DNA of 60,838 bases from an uncultured Collinsella sp. (GTDB taxonomy: Bacteria > Actinomycetota > Coriobacteriia > Coriobacteriales > Coriobacteriaceae): positions 1-60,838 of the forward strand of contig CABRYP010000009.1 of NCBI GenBank assembly GCA_902475245.1, given 5' to 3'. A model generated the notes under the pieces. The model saw only the letters and a list, made by a program, of their open reading frames with translations. It made no database searches and was not told where the DNA came from. Positions 25,566 to 34,898 of this stretch are shown in pieces (within the stretch, counting starts at the first letter, position 1; every line of letters begins with the position of its first letter). The position numbers and the translations under genes were made by a program.

Positions 25566-28500
25566 ATGGTCTCTCGTATCTACGTGGAGAAGAAACCCGG
25601 GTTCGACGTCGAGGCTCAGCAGCTCAAGGGCGAGCTGACCGAGATTCTCGGCATCAAGGGCATCGAGGCCCTGAGGATCATCAACCGCTACGACGTCGAG
25701 GGCATCGACGAGGAGCTTTTCCGCTCCTGCGTGCCGACCGTCTTTAGCGAGCCCCAGGTCGATGTGACCTACGACGAGCTCCCCGCAAGCGATGGCGCCG
25801 TCTTTGCCGTCGAATTCCTGCCTGGCCAGTTTGACCAGCGCGCCGACTCCGCCAGCGAGTGCGTGCAGCTCATCAGCCAGGGCGAGCGCCCCGCCGTGCG
25901 CTCCGCCAAGGTCTATATGATCTCGGGCGCTCTGGACGAAGCCGCCATCAAGGCCATCAAGCACTACGTGGTGAACCCCGTCGAGGCGCGCATCGCCTCG
26001 CTCGACTTGCCCGAGACGCTGTACATGGAGACCCCCGAGCCCCAGCCCGTCGAAGTGCTCGACGGCTTCCGCGAGCTCGATGAGGCCGGCCTTGCCGCCT
26101 TCATCGCCGATCGCGGTCTTGCTATGGACGAGGCGGACATCGCCTTCTGCCAGCAGTACTTCCGCGATGAGGACCGCGACCCCACCATCACCGAGATCCG
26201 CGTGATCGACACCTACTGGTCCGACCACTGCCGCCACACCACCTTCGGCACCGTCCTAGATGACGTGACGATCGACGACGCCGTGGTGCAGCAGGCCTTC
26301 GACCGCTACATGGAGATGCGCCATGAGCTCGGTCGCGACGCCAAGCCCGTCTGCCTCATGGACATGGGCACCATCGGCGCCAAGTACCTTAAGAAGACCG
26401 GCGTCATGACCGATGTCGACGAGTCCGAGGAGATCAACGCCTGCACTGTCAAGGTGAAGGTCGATGTCGACGGCGAGGACCAGGACTGGTTGTTCCTGTT
26501 TAAGAACGAGACCCACAACCACCCGACCGAGATCGAGCCCTTCGGCGGTGCCGCCACCTGCGTGGGCGGCGCCATCCGCGACCCGCTCTCGGGCCGCAGC
26601 TACGTGTACCAGGCCATGCGCGTCACCGGCGCCGGAGACCCCACCGTCCCCGTGTCCAAGACGCTCGAGGGCAAGCTGCCGCAGCGCAAGCTCGTAACCA
26701 CCGCTGCCGCCGGCTACTCCAGCTACGGCAACCAGATCGGCCTTGCCACCGGCCAGGTCAACGAGCTCTATCACCCCGGCTACGTGGCCAAGCGCATGGA
26801 GGTCGGCGCCGTTGTGGGCGCTACCCCGGCAAACCACGTGCGCCGCGAGTGCCCCGCCCCCGCCGACAAGATCATCCTGCTGGGCGGCCGCACCGGCCGT
26901 GACGGCATCGGTGGTGCCACCGGCTCCTCCAAGACCCAGAACACCGAGTCAATCGAGACCTCGGGTGCCGAAGTCCAGAAGGGCAACGCCCCGGTCGAGC
27001 GCAAGCTGCAGCGTCTGTTCCGCCGCGGCGATGCCTGCCGTCTGATCAAGCGCTGCAACGACTTTGGCGCCGGCGGCGTCTCGGTCGCCGTGGGCGAGCT
27101 TGCCGATGGCCTGTATGTCGACCTTGATACCGTGACCAAGAAGTACGACGGCTTGGACGGCACCGAGCTCGCTATCTCTGAGTCCCAGGAGCGCATGGCC
27201 TGCGCCGTCGCCGACGGTGACGTCGAGGAGTTCATGGGCTACGCCGCCGAGGAGAACCTGGAGGCAACCGTCATCGCCGAGGTTACCGCCGAGCCGCGCA
27301 TGCGCATGGCATGGAATGGCGTCGCCATCGTCGATCTGTCCCGCGAGTTCCTCAACTCCAACGGTGCGCCCAAGCACCAGGTCGCCCACGTCTGCGCCCG
27401 CAGCGTGTGGCAGCCCAGCTGGGCCGGCACCACGCTTGCCGAGCGCATGACCTCGCTCGTCACCGATCTTAACGTCGCCTCCAACAAGGGCCTTTCCGAG
27501 CGCTTCGACTCCACCATCGGCGCCGCGACCGTGCTCATGCCCTTTGGCGGCAAGACGCAGCTCACCCCGAGCTCTACCATGGTCGCCAAGTTCCCCGTGG
27601 ACGGTGAGACCACCACGGCGAGCGCTATGGCATGGGGCTTTAACCCCTATCTGATGGAGGCCGACCAGTTTGCGGGCGCCTACCTGTCCGTGGTCGAGTC
27701 CATCGCCAAGCTCGTGGCCGCAGGCTTTGAGCACAAGCGCGCCTACCTCTCCTTCCAGGAGTACTTCGAGCGTCTGCGCACCGAGGCCGAGCGCTGGGGC
27801 AAGCCCATGGCAGCCGTCTTGGGCGCCCTTATGGCCCAAGTCGACCTGGGTGCCGGCGCCATCGGCGGTAAGGATTCCATGAGTGGCTCGTTTGAGGACG
27901 AGGCCGGCGAGCTCAACGTTCCGCCGACCCTCATCAGCTTCGCCGTGGCCGTGGGCAAGGCGGCCCGCGCTGTCTCCCCCGAGTTCAAGGGCCTCACGCA
28001 CCGCGTCGTCCGCATCGCCCCCGCCACCTATGGCCAGGACTACCGCCCCGACGCCCAGCAGCTGCTCGCCGCATTTGACGCCGTCGAGGCGCTCACCGCC
28101 GCCGGCGACGCCCTGGCCGTCTCCACGCCCGGCTACGGCTGCGGCGCCGAGAGCCTCTTTAAGATGTGCGTCGGCAACCAGATCGGTATCGAGCTTGCCG
28201 AAGATGTGGACGTGGAGAGCCTCTTCACCCCGCTCTACGGCAGCTTTATCGTCGAGCTCGCCGAGGATGCCGAGCTGCCCGAGGTCGCCGACGGCGTTGT
28301 CGTCGAGCCCCTGGGCACCACCGTCGAGGGCTATGTCATCGATACCGGCTCCGAGGTCATCGAGCTCTCCGAGCTCCAGGAGGCCTGGGAGAGCGGCATC
28401 GAGGGCGTCTTTGCCTACCGCAGCGCCGGCGAGACTGCCAAGGTCGAGACCATCGACTTCCGTGCCAAGGATATCCACGTGTACAGCGGCGCCAAGATCG

Positions 28501-29312
28501 CCCGCCCGCGCGTGGTAATCCCCGTGTTCCCCGGCAACAACTGCGAGTACGATAGCGCCCGCGCTTTCCGCGCCGCCGGCGCCGAGGCCGACACCTTCGT
28601 GATCAACAACCTCACGCCCGAGGCCGTCGCCGAAAGCACCCACGAGCTTGCCCGCCGCATCCGTGCAAGCCAGATCGTCATGATCCCCGGCGGCTTCTCG
28701 GGCGGCGACGAGCCCGATGGCTCCGCCAAGTTCATCACGGCGTTCTTCCGCGCTCCCGAGGTCACCGAGGCAGTCCGCGACCTGCTCAAGGCCCGCGACG
28801 GCCTGATGCTGGGCATCTGCAACGGCTTCCAGGCCCTGATCAAGCTCGGTCTGGTGCCCTACGGCGACATCGTCGACGCCACGCCCGATGCGCCCACGCT
28901 GACGTTCAACACCATCGGTCGCCATCAGAGCCGTCTGGTGCGCACCCGTATCTCGTCCAACCTGTCCCCGTGGCTATCGCAGTGCAGCCTGGACGACCCC
29001 TACACCGTCGCCATCAGCCACGGCGAGGGCCGCTTTGTCGCCAGCGACGAGGTGCTCGCCCAGCTCATCGCCAACGGCCAGGTCGCCACGCAGTACGTGG
29101 GCGAGGACGGCAAGCCCAGTATGGATCTTTCCGTCAACCCCAACGGCTCCGCACTCGCCATCGAGGGCATCACGAGCCCCGACGGCCGCGTCCTGGGCAA
29201 GATGGGCCATGCCGAGCGTCGTGGCGACAACCTGTACCGCAACGTGCCCGAGCATGTCCCCGGCGATAAGTTCATGCCGATCTTTGAGAGCGGCGTGGCC
29301 TACTTCGCTTAA
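25566..29312 (+). CDS. purL: Phosphoribosylformylglycinamidine synthase, single-chain form
   Basis: This enzyme makes FGAM from FGAR, ATP and glutamine in purine synthesis. The 1,248-residue chain unites two synthase halves (with NETHNHPTEIEPF and DSMSG among the motifs) and a C-terminal class I glutaminase with the nucleophile in LGICNGFQ, so no separate purQ or purS is needed. This long form is best known from proteobacteria and eukaryotes and is less common in Gram-positives. The start at 25566 (MVSRIYVEKK) is preferred over an upstream ATG at 25458. A strong terminator follows. The antisense open frames within it are artefacts of GC-rich codons. Confidence 0.96.
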   Translation: MVSRIYVEKKPGFDVEAQQLKGELTEILGIKGIEALRIINRYDVEGIDEELFRSCVPTVFSEPQVDVTYDELPASDGAVFAVEFLPGQFDQRADSASECVQLISQGERPAVRSAKVYMISGALDEAAIKAIKHYVVNPVEARIASLDLPETLYMETPEPQPVEVLDGFRELDEAGLAAFIADRGLAMDEADIAFCQQYFRDEDRDPTITEIRVIDTYWSDHCRHTTFGTVLDDVTIDDAVVQQAFDRYMEMRHELGRDAKPVCLMDMGTIGAKYLKKTGVMTDVDESEEINACTVKVKVDVDGEDQDWLFLFKNETHNHPTEIEPFGGAATCVGGAIRDPLSGRSYVYQAMRVTGAGDPTVPVSKTLEGKLPQRKLVTTAAAGYSSYGNQIGLATGQVNELYHPGYVAKRMEVGAVVGATPANHVRRECPAPADKIILLGGRTGRDGIGGATGSSKTQNTESIETSGAEVQKGNAPVERKLQRLFRRGDACRLIKRCNDFGAGGVSVAVGELADGLYVDLDTVTKKYDGLDGTELAISESQERMACAVADGDVEEFMGYAAEENLEATVIAEVTAEPRMRMAWNGVAIVDLSREFLNSNGAPKHQVAHVCARSVWQPSWAGTTLAERMTSLVTDLNVASNKGLSERFDSTIGAATVLMPFGGKTQLTPSSTMVAKFPVDGETTTASAMAWGFNPYLMEADQFAGAYLSVVESIAKLVAAGFEHKRAYLSFQEYFERLRTEAERWGKPMAAVLGALMAQVDLGAGAIGGKDSMSGSFEDEAGELNVPPTLISFAVAVGKAARAVSPEFKGLTHRVVRIAPATYGQDYRPDAQQLLAAFDAVEALTAAGDALAVSTPGYGCGAESLFKMCVGNQIGIELAEDVDVESLFTPLYGSFIVELAEDAELPEVADGVVVEPLGTTVEGYVIDTGSEVIELSELQEAWESGIEGVFAYRSAGETAKVETIDFRAKDIHVYSGAKIARPRVVIPVFPGNNCEYDSARAFRAAGAEADTFVINNLTPEAVAESTHELARRIRASQIVMIPGGFSGGDEPDGSAKFITAFFRAPEVTEAVRDLLKARDGLMLGICNGFQALIKLGLVPYGDIVDATPDAPTLTFNTIGRHQSRLVRTRISSNLSPWLSQCSLDDPYTVAISHGEGRFVASDEVLAQLIANGQVATQYVGEDGKPSMDLSVNPNGSALAIEGITSPDGRVLGKMGHAERRGDNLYRNVPEHVPGDKFMPIFESGVAYFA

Positions 29313-29349
29313 TGCGTCCCATCGGGTACAATCCCCTCGGGTAACAACA

Positions 29350-29386
29350 CCCGCCACCGGCACACCCGGTGGCGGGTTCTTTTTTG
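29350..29386 (+). terminator. Terminator of purL
   Basis: CCCGCCACCGG (29350-29360) pairs perfectly with CCGGTGGCGGG (29366-29376), followed by TTCTTTTTT. Confidence 0.92.
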
Positions 29387-29410
29387 CTTCGCGCATACAG
29401 GAAGGACATC

Positions 29411-30346
29411 ATGGAAAGCCGCAAGCCGTATCTCGCCACCCTACCCGGACTCATCCTGGGCTGCCTCGTCTGCTGTGCGCTCTGGGGGTCGGCTTTCCCC
29501 TGCATCAAGATCGGTTACGGGCTCTTTGGCATCCCCGCGCACGATAGCGCCTCACAGCTGCTCTTTGCGGGCTTGCGCTTCACGCTTGCCGGCGCCCTGG
29601 TTATCGTTGGGATGAGTGCGGCCCAACGCCGCCCCCTCATTCCGCAGGCTCGTGACATCAAGCCCATCTTTGTCTTGTCACTCTTCCAGACTATCGGGCA
29701 GTACTTCTTTTTCTACCTAGGACTCTCGCGCGCCAGCGCCATGTCGAGTTCCATCATCGAGGCCAGCGCCAACTTCCTCGCAATTCTCTTTGCCGCCTTG
29801 GCATTTCACACCGAGAGGCTCAATACGCCCAAGGTGCTTGGCTGTGTGCTGGGCTTTGCAGGCGTCGCGCTCGTCAACCTTTCGGGCGCGGATGGCACCT
29901 TTGGCTTTACGCTCGACGGCGAGGGATTTATCTTGGCTTCCACTGTTGCGGGCGCCCTGTCGACCTGCCTCATTGGCATCTTCTCGCGCGAGCATGACGG
30001 CGTCTTGCTCGCCGGCTGGCAGTTTTTAGTCGGTGGCGTGGTCCTTACCGCAATCGGGTTTTTGATGGGCGGCACGTTTTCCCCCACCGAAATCGCCCCC
30101 GCCATCGCGCTCATCATTTATATGGCGCTCATTTCCGCCGTCGCGTACTCGCTGTGGTCCCGCCTGCTCGCCGTCAACCCCGTCAGCCGCGTTTCGGTCT
30201 TTGGCTTTATGAACCCGGTCTTTGGCGTGCTGTTGAGCGCACTGCTGCTCGGCGAGGGCGCTGGCACGAGCCCCGTTACCGTACTTGTTGCCCTGCTGTT
30301 GGTCTGCGGCGGCATCATCATCGTCAACAAACCCAAAAAAGCCTAG
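29411..30346 (+). CDS. EamA/DMT-family transporter
   Basis: The 311-residue protein has ten predicted membrane helices arranged as two EamA repeats, with CALWGSAFPCIKIG in the first and a second repeat from about residue 165 ending in NKPKKA. The drug/metabolite transporter superfamily exports amino acids, nucleosides or other small metabolites. The substrate is unknown. The ATG at 29411 has AGGAAGG just upstream. Confidence 0.88.
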   Translation: MESRKPYLATLPGLILGCLVCCALWGSAFPCIKIGYGLFGIPAHDSASQLLFAGLRFTLAGALVIVGMSAAQRRPLIPQARDIKPIFVLSLFQTIGQYFFFYLGLSRASAMSSSIIEASANFLAILFAALAFHTERLNTPKVLGCVLGFAGVALVNLSGADGTFGFTLDGEGFILASTVAGALSTCLIGIFSREHDGVLLAGWQFLVGGVVLTAIGFLMGGTFSPTEIAPAIALIIYMALISAVAYSLWSRLLAVNPVSRVSVFGFMNPVFGVLLSALLLGEGAGTSPVTVLVALLLVCGGIIIVNKPKKA

Positions 30347-30378
30347 CGAACCGCCCTTATTTAGTAGAGGAGATTCAC

Positions 30379-30387
30379 ATGCTTTAG
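30379..30387 (+). other. Two-codon minimal reading frame behind a strong ribosome-binding site
   Basis: GAGGAGA (30367-30373) stands five bases before ATG CTT TAG. The reading frame has only two codons before the stop. It lies after the EamA gene and before a terminator, and may be a broken gene start or a ribosome-stalling minigene. Nothing else supports function. Confidence 0.25.
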
Positions 30388-30413
30388 CTTAATGGAGTAC
30401 ATCGGTGAGCTGA

Positions 30414-30448
30414 GGGCCGCAACGCACGCCAGCGTTCGCCCTTTTTTT
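30414..30448 (+). terminator. Terminator after the EamA gene
   Basis: GGGC and AACGC pair with GCGTT and GCCC (30414-30441) around a small loop, followed by seven T. It directly touches the stop codon of the convergent GGDEF gene. Confidence 0.8.
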
Positions 30449-31609
30449 CTAGCGTATCTGGACGCCGGCTTTCTTCTTCTCGCGCTTTACGCGGTAAAGC
30501 TCCGCGTCGGCAGCGCGAAGCAAGTCTTGCCAGGTATCGACGCCATCACCAACCCGTGCGTAGCCGATGGACATCCGCAACAGATACGGGACCTCGGCGC
30601 GCGCGAGCTCGTCGCTGATTGCCGCGCACAGACACATGATGTCCTGCTCCGCCGTCGCCTTTTGAAGCACCACAAACTCATCGCCGCCATAACGTGCGAT
30701 AAAGCCACCAGACGCCGAGCAGACCTCTTTGAGCGTAGCAGATATGACCTGGAGGGCATGATCGCCCTCAACATGTCCATACCGGTCGTTAATCTGCTTA
30801 AAGCCGTCAGCGTCCATCATAAGCAGATATACATCTTCGGCCTGATCCACATTTGAAAAGAGCGACAGCATATAGGTCTCAAAACGGTTGCGATTGTTGA
30901 GGCCAGTCAACGGGTCGGTCGAGATCAGCTGCTCCTGGTAGATGATGTAGAGCAGCAGGATGCTCAGCGTTATACCGACACAAAGGCCCGGTACCGAAAA
31001 CAAAACCTGGAAGGTACCGCCCACCAGAGCGGGAACCGCAAAAAAGGCGAGGGTGCGATAAATGGCCTTCTTTTGCAGACTTTCGACTTTTCGAGTCTGA
31101 ATAAAGGCATGCAAAGACGTATATATGATGTAGCAGTAGCTAACGATAGGCTGAATCATATAAAGCGCTCCGCGACGATATACGCCCTGTGCATCGATAT
31201 AGAACATAGTGTGCGTCCAGTAGCTGGTAAATGCCAGCACGACCACCAATACGGTTGGCAACGTCACGAGCGCCACCCTATAGCGCGCGGTCAAAAGGCG
31301 TGAGCCCTGCACTGTCTCGGAATAGAAAAACCAAATGAGGCACGCGATGGCGAACAGCGAAAACGAGACCGCGTTGGAAATCCAGTTGGCCGTGATGCCT
31401 ACAGGAGTGCTCACGCCGTCCGAGAGCGTCCAGATCATATCGAAGAAAATGTAGGCTGCAGACGTGTAGCCCAGCATGCTAAACAGAAGCTGCTGGGTGC
31501 TCGAGAACAAGGAGCGGCGGCTTCGTGCGGCAAGCCCGATAAGAACAATCATGCATAGCAGGAATATCTCAATTTTGAGTGCCTTAACCACTAGACGCCA
31601 TCCATTCAA
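30449..31609 (-). CDS. Membrane-bound diguanylate cyclase (GGDEF)
   Basis: About 225 N-terminal residues form roughly seven membrane helices, followed by a GGDEF domain beginning TDPLTGLNNRNRF and containing the intact active-site GGDEF at 308-312. It should make cyclic di-GMP from GTP. The RxxD inhibitory site normally five residues before GGDEF is absent (the segment there is GGFIARY), so product inhibition may be lacking. The signal sensed by the membrane part is unknown. The first in-frame start is a TTG at 31609 with no clear ribosome-binding site, so the exact N-terminus is uncertain. Confidence 0.87.
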   Translation of the reverse strand: MNGWRLVVKALKIEIFLLCMIVLIGLAARSRRSLFSSTQQLLFSMLGYTSAAYIFFDMIWTLSDGVSTPVGITANWISNAVSFSLFAIACLIWFFYSETVQGSRLLTARYRVALVTLPTVLVVVLAFTSYWTHTMFYIDAQGVYRRGALYMIQPIVSYCYIIYTSLHAFIQTRKVESLQKKAIYRTLAFFAVPALVGGTFQVLFSVPGLCVGITLSILLLYIIYQEQLISTDPLTGLNNRNRFETYMLSLFSNVDQAEDVYLLMMDADGFKQINDRYGHVEGDHALQVISATLKEVCSASGGFIARYGGDEFVVLQKATAEQDIMCLCAAISDELARAEVPYLLRMSIGYARVGDGVDTWQDLLRAADAELYRVKREKKKAGVQIR

Positions 31610-31689
31610 TATTCAAGTGGTCAGAATCGCCCGATTCTGGTCTGGGCAACAAACACCCCCTACCCGCAGGGGTAAGGGGAATCATAGCA

Positions 31690-31733
31690 GAGCGCCCGAA
31701 CGTCACTGCAAAACAGTCATCGTTCGGGCGCTC
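31690..31733 (-). terminator. Terminator of the kdgT-like gene
   Basis: GAGCGCCCGAACG (31690-31702) pairs perfectly with CGTTCGGGCGCTC (31721-31733), and ACTG/CAGT extends the stem inward. It lies 46 bases after the permease stop. The T-run is absent on the reverse strand, so the call rests on the stem. Confidence 0.65.
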
Positions 31734-31778
31734 AAACGGCGCGAATTGCACTCCGGCATCATTGATGGGTAGCGATTG

Positions 31779-32801
31779 CTATTCGCCATCGATGTCGGTC
31801 GCGACGGCCTCCTCGATGGCCTCGACACCGGCAGGCGACAGATCCTCCTTGCCCTGGCAAAACTTCTTGTCGACCCAGCCGGTCAGAATCGGGGCCATGA
31901 TTGCCGTGATGATGACGGCGGTGGCGATCTGCGCATACGCGGTGGGCGCAAGCTCGGCATAGCGCGGAGCGACCTCGGCGAGGGCGACCGGCGTGGTCAT
32001 AGCCGTGCCGGCGATAGTGGAGCAGGCAACGGCCGCCTTGCCGTTACCACCGCACAGGCGCTCGAAGGCAAAGGTAATGGGACCGACGATAAAGAGCGTG
32101 ATGAGGCCCAGCAGGATGCCCGAAATGCCGCCGGTGATAAAGCTCGAAAGACTCATGGACGCACCGAGCTGAAAACCGATAACGGCAATCGCAGGATTGG
32201 CGCCGGGAACCAGCAGGTTCTTGATGAACGGGAACAAGTTGCCCAGAACCATGCCGATAACAAGCGGCAGGATGGATCCGATGATGGTGCCGACGGGGAT
32301 GTTGGCGAGACCCGAGACACCGAGGATGATCATCGTGACGGCGGGGCCGGCCGTAAAGAACAGGATACCGACGGCGCCTTGCTCGGACTCGTCGCCGAAC
32401 TCGCCCATGATGCCGGTGTAGAGCGCCATGTTGCAAAACGTAATGCCGCCGATGATAGACACGGAGCTCAGACCTAGGAAGTTGTCGTTAAAGAAATATG
32501 CCACACCCAAGCCAAGGGCAGCCGCAACAACAAGCTTAGGAATCAGCACAACGATGCCGGTCTTGATGGCGCCCGGCGTGGACTTAAAGCTGATGCCGGC
32601 ACCCACAAACAGCAGGATCGCGGCAACGATGGTGTTGGAACCACCGCGGCAGGCGGCGGTAAAGAAGCCGCCGATCTCAAAGACCTGCGGGCAGAAGGTA
32701 TTGAGCAAAAGGCCAACGATCATCGGGTAGATCATGATGTCACCCGGGATACGCGGGACTTTGAATTTCTTTTGCTCGTTGGCGGTCGCTTCCTGTGCCA
32801 T
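31779..32801 (-). CDS. kdgT: 2-keto-3-deoxygluconate permease (KdgT family)
   Basis: About 340 residues with ten membrane helices match the KdgT family: KVPRIPGDIMIYPMIVGLLL near the start, TPGAIKTG near residue 70 and GTAMTTPVALAEV towards the end. KdgT imports 2-keto-3-deoxygluconate, a product of pectin and uronic acid breakdown, together with protons. No other uronate gene is in the window, so the physiological substrate is an inference from family. The ATG at 32801 (MAQEATAN) has a G-rich ribosome-binding site four bases upstream. Confidence 0.88.
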   Translation of the reverse strand: MAQEATANEQKKFKVPRIPGDIMIYPMIVGLLLNTFCPQVFEIGGFFTAACRGGSNTIVAAILLFVGAGISFKSTPGAIKTGIVVLIPKLVVAAALGLGVAYFFNDNFLGLSSVSIIGGITFCNMALYTGIMGEFGDESEQGAVGILFFTAGPAVTMIILGVSGLANIPVGTIIGSILPLVIGMVLGNLFPFIKNLLVPGANPAIAVIGFQLGASMSLSSFITGGISGILLGLITLFIVGPITFAFERLCGGNGKAAVACSTIAGTAMTTPVALAEVAPRYAELAPTAYAQIATAVIITAIMAPILTGWVDKKFCQGKEDLSPAGVEAIEEAVATDIDGE

Positions 32802-32942
32802 GAAACCCCCATTTCCGCTGACGCAGAACAAAAGCCCACGTCATACTTTGCTACAGTAAAGTTTGACCATGGTACCAGAAGAAGCAGACCGGCTCGGTGA
32901 GAAATTCGATACGTGTGCCGGGACGCTAAACGTGCTCCGCTC

Positions 32943-33266
32943 TTATATGAAGCTCAAAACGATATAGAACACGATGCCCGAGACGCAGCACCACAACATC
33001 GACTTTGTCTTGATTGCCACCGCCACGACGCCGGCGGCCGCAATCCAGGGAATCAAGCCCTGCCACAAGCCGGCGTCGAAAGCGCCAGGGCTTATCAAAT
33101 CGTTGGCGACCAGCGCCGCAAAGGCGGCAGGCGGAATATAACCCAAGGCCTCGGTAACGCGGGGCGACAGCGTTCTCCCGCGCAAGGCAAACGCCGGGGC
33201 AATGCGGAAAAACGCGATGGCCGCCCATGACGACAGCCATAGAACCAAAAACTCATTAACGGGCAT
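32943..33266 (-). CDS. azlD: Branched-chain amino acid exporter subunit AzlD
   Basis: The 107-residue hydrophobic protein (MPVNEFLVLW onward, three or four helices) is of the AzlD family. It works with the larger AzlC to export branched-chain amino acids or their analogues. Its ATG overlaps the end of azlC by 11 bases, which signals coupled translation. The start at 33266 is preferred because it falls inside the azlC end. Confidence 0.87.
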   Translation of the reverse strand: MPVNEFLVLWLSSWAAIAFFRIAPAFALRGRTLSPRVTEALGYIPPAAFAALVANDLISPGAFDAGLWQGLIPWIAAAGVVAVAIKTKSMLWCCVSGIVFYIVLSFI

Positions 33267-33948
33267 CGCGAGCGCCCCTTCCCTCGGCGAGGACATCGCA
33301 CGCGAGTGCCGTGACAACGCCGACGAGCACACTTGCCGGCACGGCGATATTCGTCCACCCCAAGAACTTGCATATGGCGACGGACACCGCAGCCAAACCG
33401 GCAGCTACGACATTGCCGCGCGACAGTCGCTGCGAAAAGAGTAGGCAGATAAAGAGCGATGTGCAGACAAAACCCGCAATAGCGGTGGGAACATCAACAA
33501 CGGCGCCGACGATGGCGCCCGTCGTACACGAAACGCCCCATGTTGCGATGAGGATCACGTTGAGCACAAAGGACTCGAGCGGACCCCAATCCTCCCCTTT
33601 AACCAACTTGGCAAGCGAAATGCCGTATGCCTCCTCGGTAAGTGTCGCGGCAACAGCCAGCGTCTGACGCTTCGAAGCACCCCTCAAATGCGGTGCGATC
33701 GATGCCGAGTAAAGCGCAAAGCGCGAGGAGATTGCGGCCACACTTGCGACAATCGATGCCGCAGGCACACCTGCCAGCCACAGGTTGCAGACCATAAACT
33801 GCCCGCTGCCCGTCACGAACGTGCTGCTCAGGGCAAAAACCATCCAGGGTTCCATTCCCGTCTGCGCCATAATCATTCCGCACGGCGCGGCTATCGCAAC
33901 ATAGGTAAGCATCACCGGCCAGACGGTTTTAACGATTTTGAGCACCAT
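33256..33948 (-). CDS. azlC: Branched-chain amino acid exporter subunit AzlC
   Basis: The protein of about 230 residues has the AzlC features FVTGSGQFMVCNLWLAG and SSRFALYSASIAPHL, and six or more membrane helices. Together with AzlD it forms the exporter for leucine, isoleucine and valine. The ATG at 33948 follows GAGGA by five bases. In this genome importer (liv) and exporter (azl) genes lie within 20 kb of each other. Confidence 0.9.
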   Translation of the reverse strand: MVLKIVKTVWPVMLTYVAIAAPCGMIMAQTGMEPWMVFALSSTFVTGSGQFMVCNLWLAGVPAASIVASVAAISSRFALYSASIAPHLRGASKRQTLAVAATLTEEAYGISLAKLVKGEDWGPLESFVLNVILIATWGVSCTTGAIVGAVVDVPTAIAGFVCTSLFICLLFSQRLSRGNVVAAGLAAVSVAICKFLGWTNIAVPASVLVGVVTALACDVLAEGRGARDAR

Positions 33949-34085
33949 AACGTTCCTCGTCCCGACAAGATTTCCGAGCCGCATTCAACGACGCGGCAGA
34001 ACCATCGCCCGATGGCAACCGAGTTCACCTACAATTGCCACCGGATCGAAAGACACAGAAAGACACAACTTTTTAGGAAGTCATT

Positions 34086-34898
34086 ATGACAGCTATCGAT
34101 CGAACGCGGGCTGCCGCGGCCTTCAAGACCTACACCGATGCCTACGATGCCGCCAATCCGCGTATCGCGCTCAAAATCGAGCATACGTACCACGTTGCCG
34201 AGGCATGCGATGCCGTGGCACGCGAACAGGGCTGGTCACCTCAGGACATTGACCTAGCGTGGCTTTGCGGCCTGCTGCACGATATGGGTCGCTTTGAGCA
34301 GCTGCGACGCTGGGACACGTTTAAGGATGCCGAGAGCATGAGCCATGCGGCGTTGGGCGTCGAGGTTCTCTTTGGCGAAAACCCTGCAGACGCGCCCGCG
34401 ACAACAAGTATCCGCGACTTTATCGACGATCCGGTAGAAGACGAGTTGATTCGCGCAAGCATTGCCTATCACAGCGATTTCCGTCTACCCGCGCAGCTCG
34501 ACGAGCGCACGCGGCGCTTCTGCGATATTGTGCGCGATGGCGACAAGGTCGACATTATGCGCACCATCGCCGACAGCACCGTCGACACCATCCTCAAAGT
34601 GGATGAGGACGTGTTTCTTGCCAGCCACTTCTCGGCACCGACGCTGGCTGCCTTTGACGAGCACCGCTGCGTCACGCGCGATGAGCGCGATGAGCCCGCG
34701 GACTACTTGGTGGGGCTTATCTGCTTTATGTTTGAGCTCGTCTATCCGGCAAGCCGCGCGCTGACGCGCAAGCAGGGCGATATCTACCGCCTGCTCGACG
34801 CACCTTTTGGTATCGTGCGGCCCTTTACCGACCCCGCCACGCAAGCGACCTGGGAACGCCTAAAGAAAGAGATGCGAGCCTGGCTGGCCAGCGCCTAG
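34086..34898 (+). CDS. HD-domain phosphohydrolase
   Basis: The 270-residue protein contains HTYHVAEA (His33, His36) and the metal motif LLHDMGRFE (His65-Asp66), then a further His-rich SHAALG segment and DKVD, giving a complete HD site. HD proteins hydrolyse nucleotides or phosphomonoesters; no substrate can be inferred. A GGAAG ribosome-binding site precedes the ATG. The last four bases overlap the end of the convergent etfA gene. Confidence 0.85.
   Translation: MTAIDRTRAAAAFKTYTDAYDAANPRIALKIEHTYHVAEACDAVAREQGWSPQDIDLAWLCGLLHDMGRFEQLRRWDTFKDAESMSHAALGVEVLFGENPADAPATTSIRDFIDDPVEDELIRASIAYHSDFRLPAQLDERTRRFCDIVRDGDKVDIMRTIADSTVDTILKVDEDVFLASHFSAPTLAAFDEHRCVTRDERDEPADYLVGLICFMFELVYPASRALTRKQGDIYRLLDAPFGIVRPFTDPATQATWERLKKEMRAWLASA

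Noticed and set aside
26949..28925. A 658-codon open frame on the reverse strand inside purL
   Set aside because: It is the mirror of purL codons with G/C third positions. The translation is a low-information Gly/Ala/Val/Leu mix, and purL is certain.
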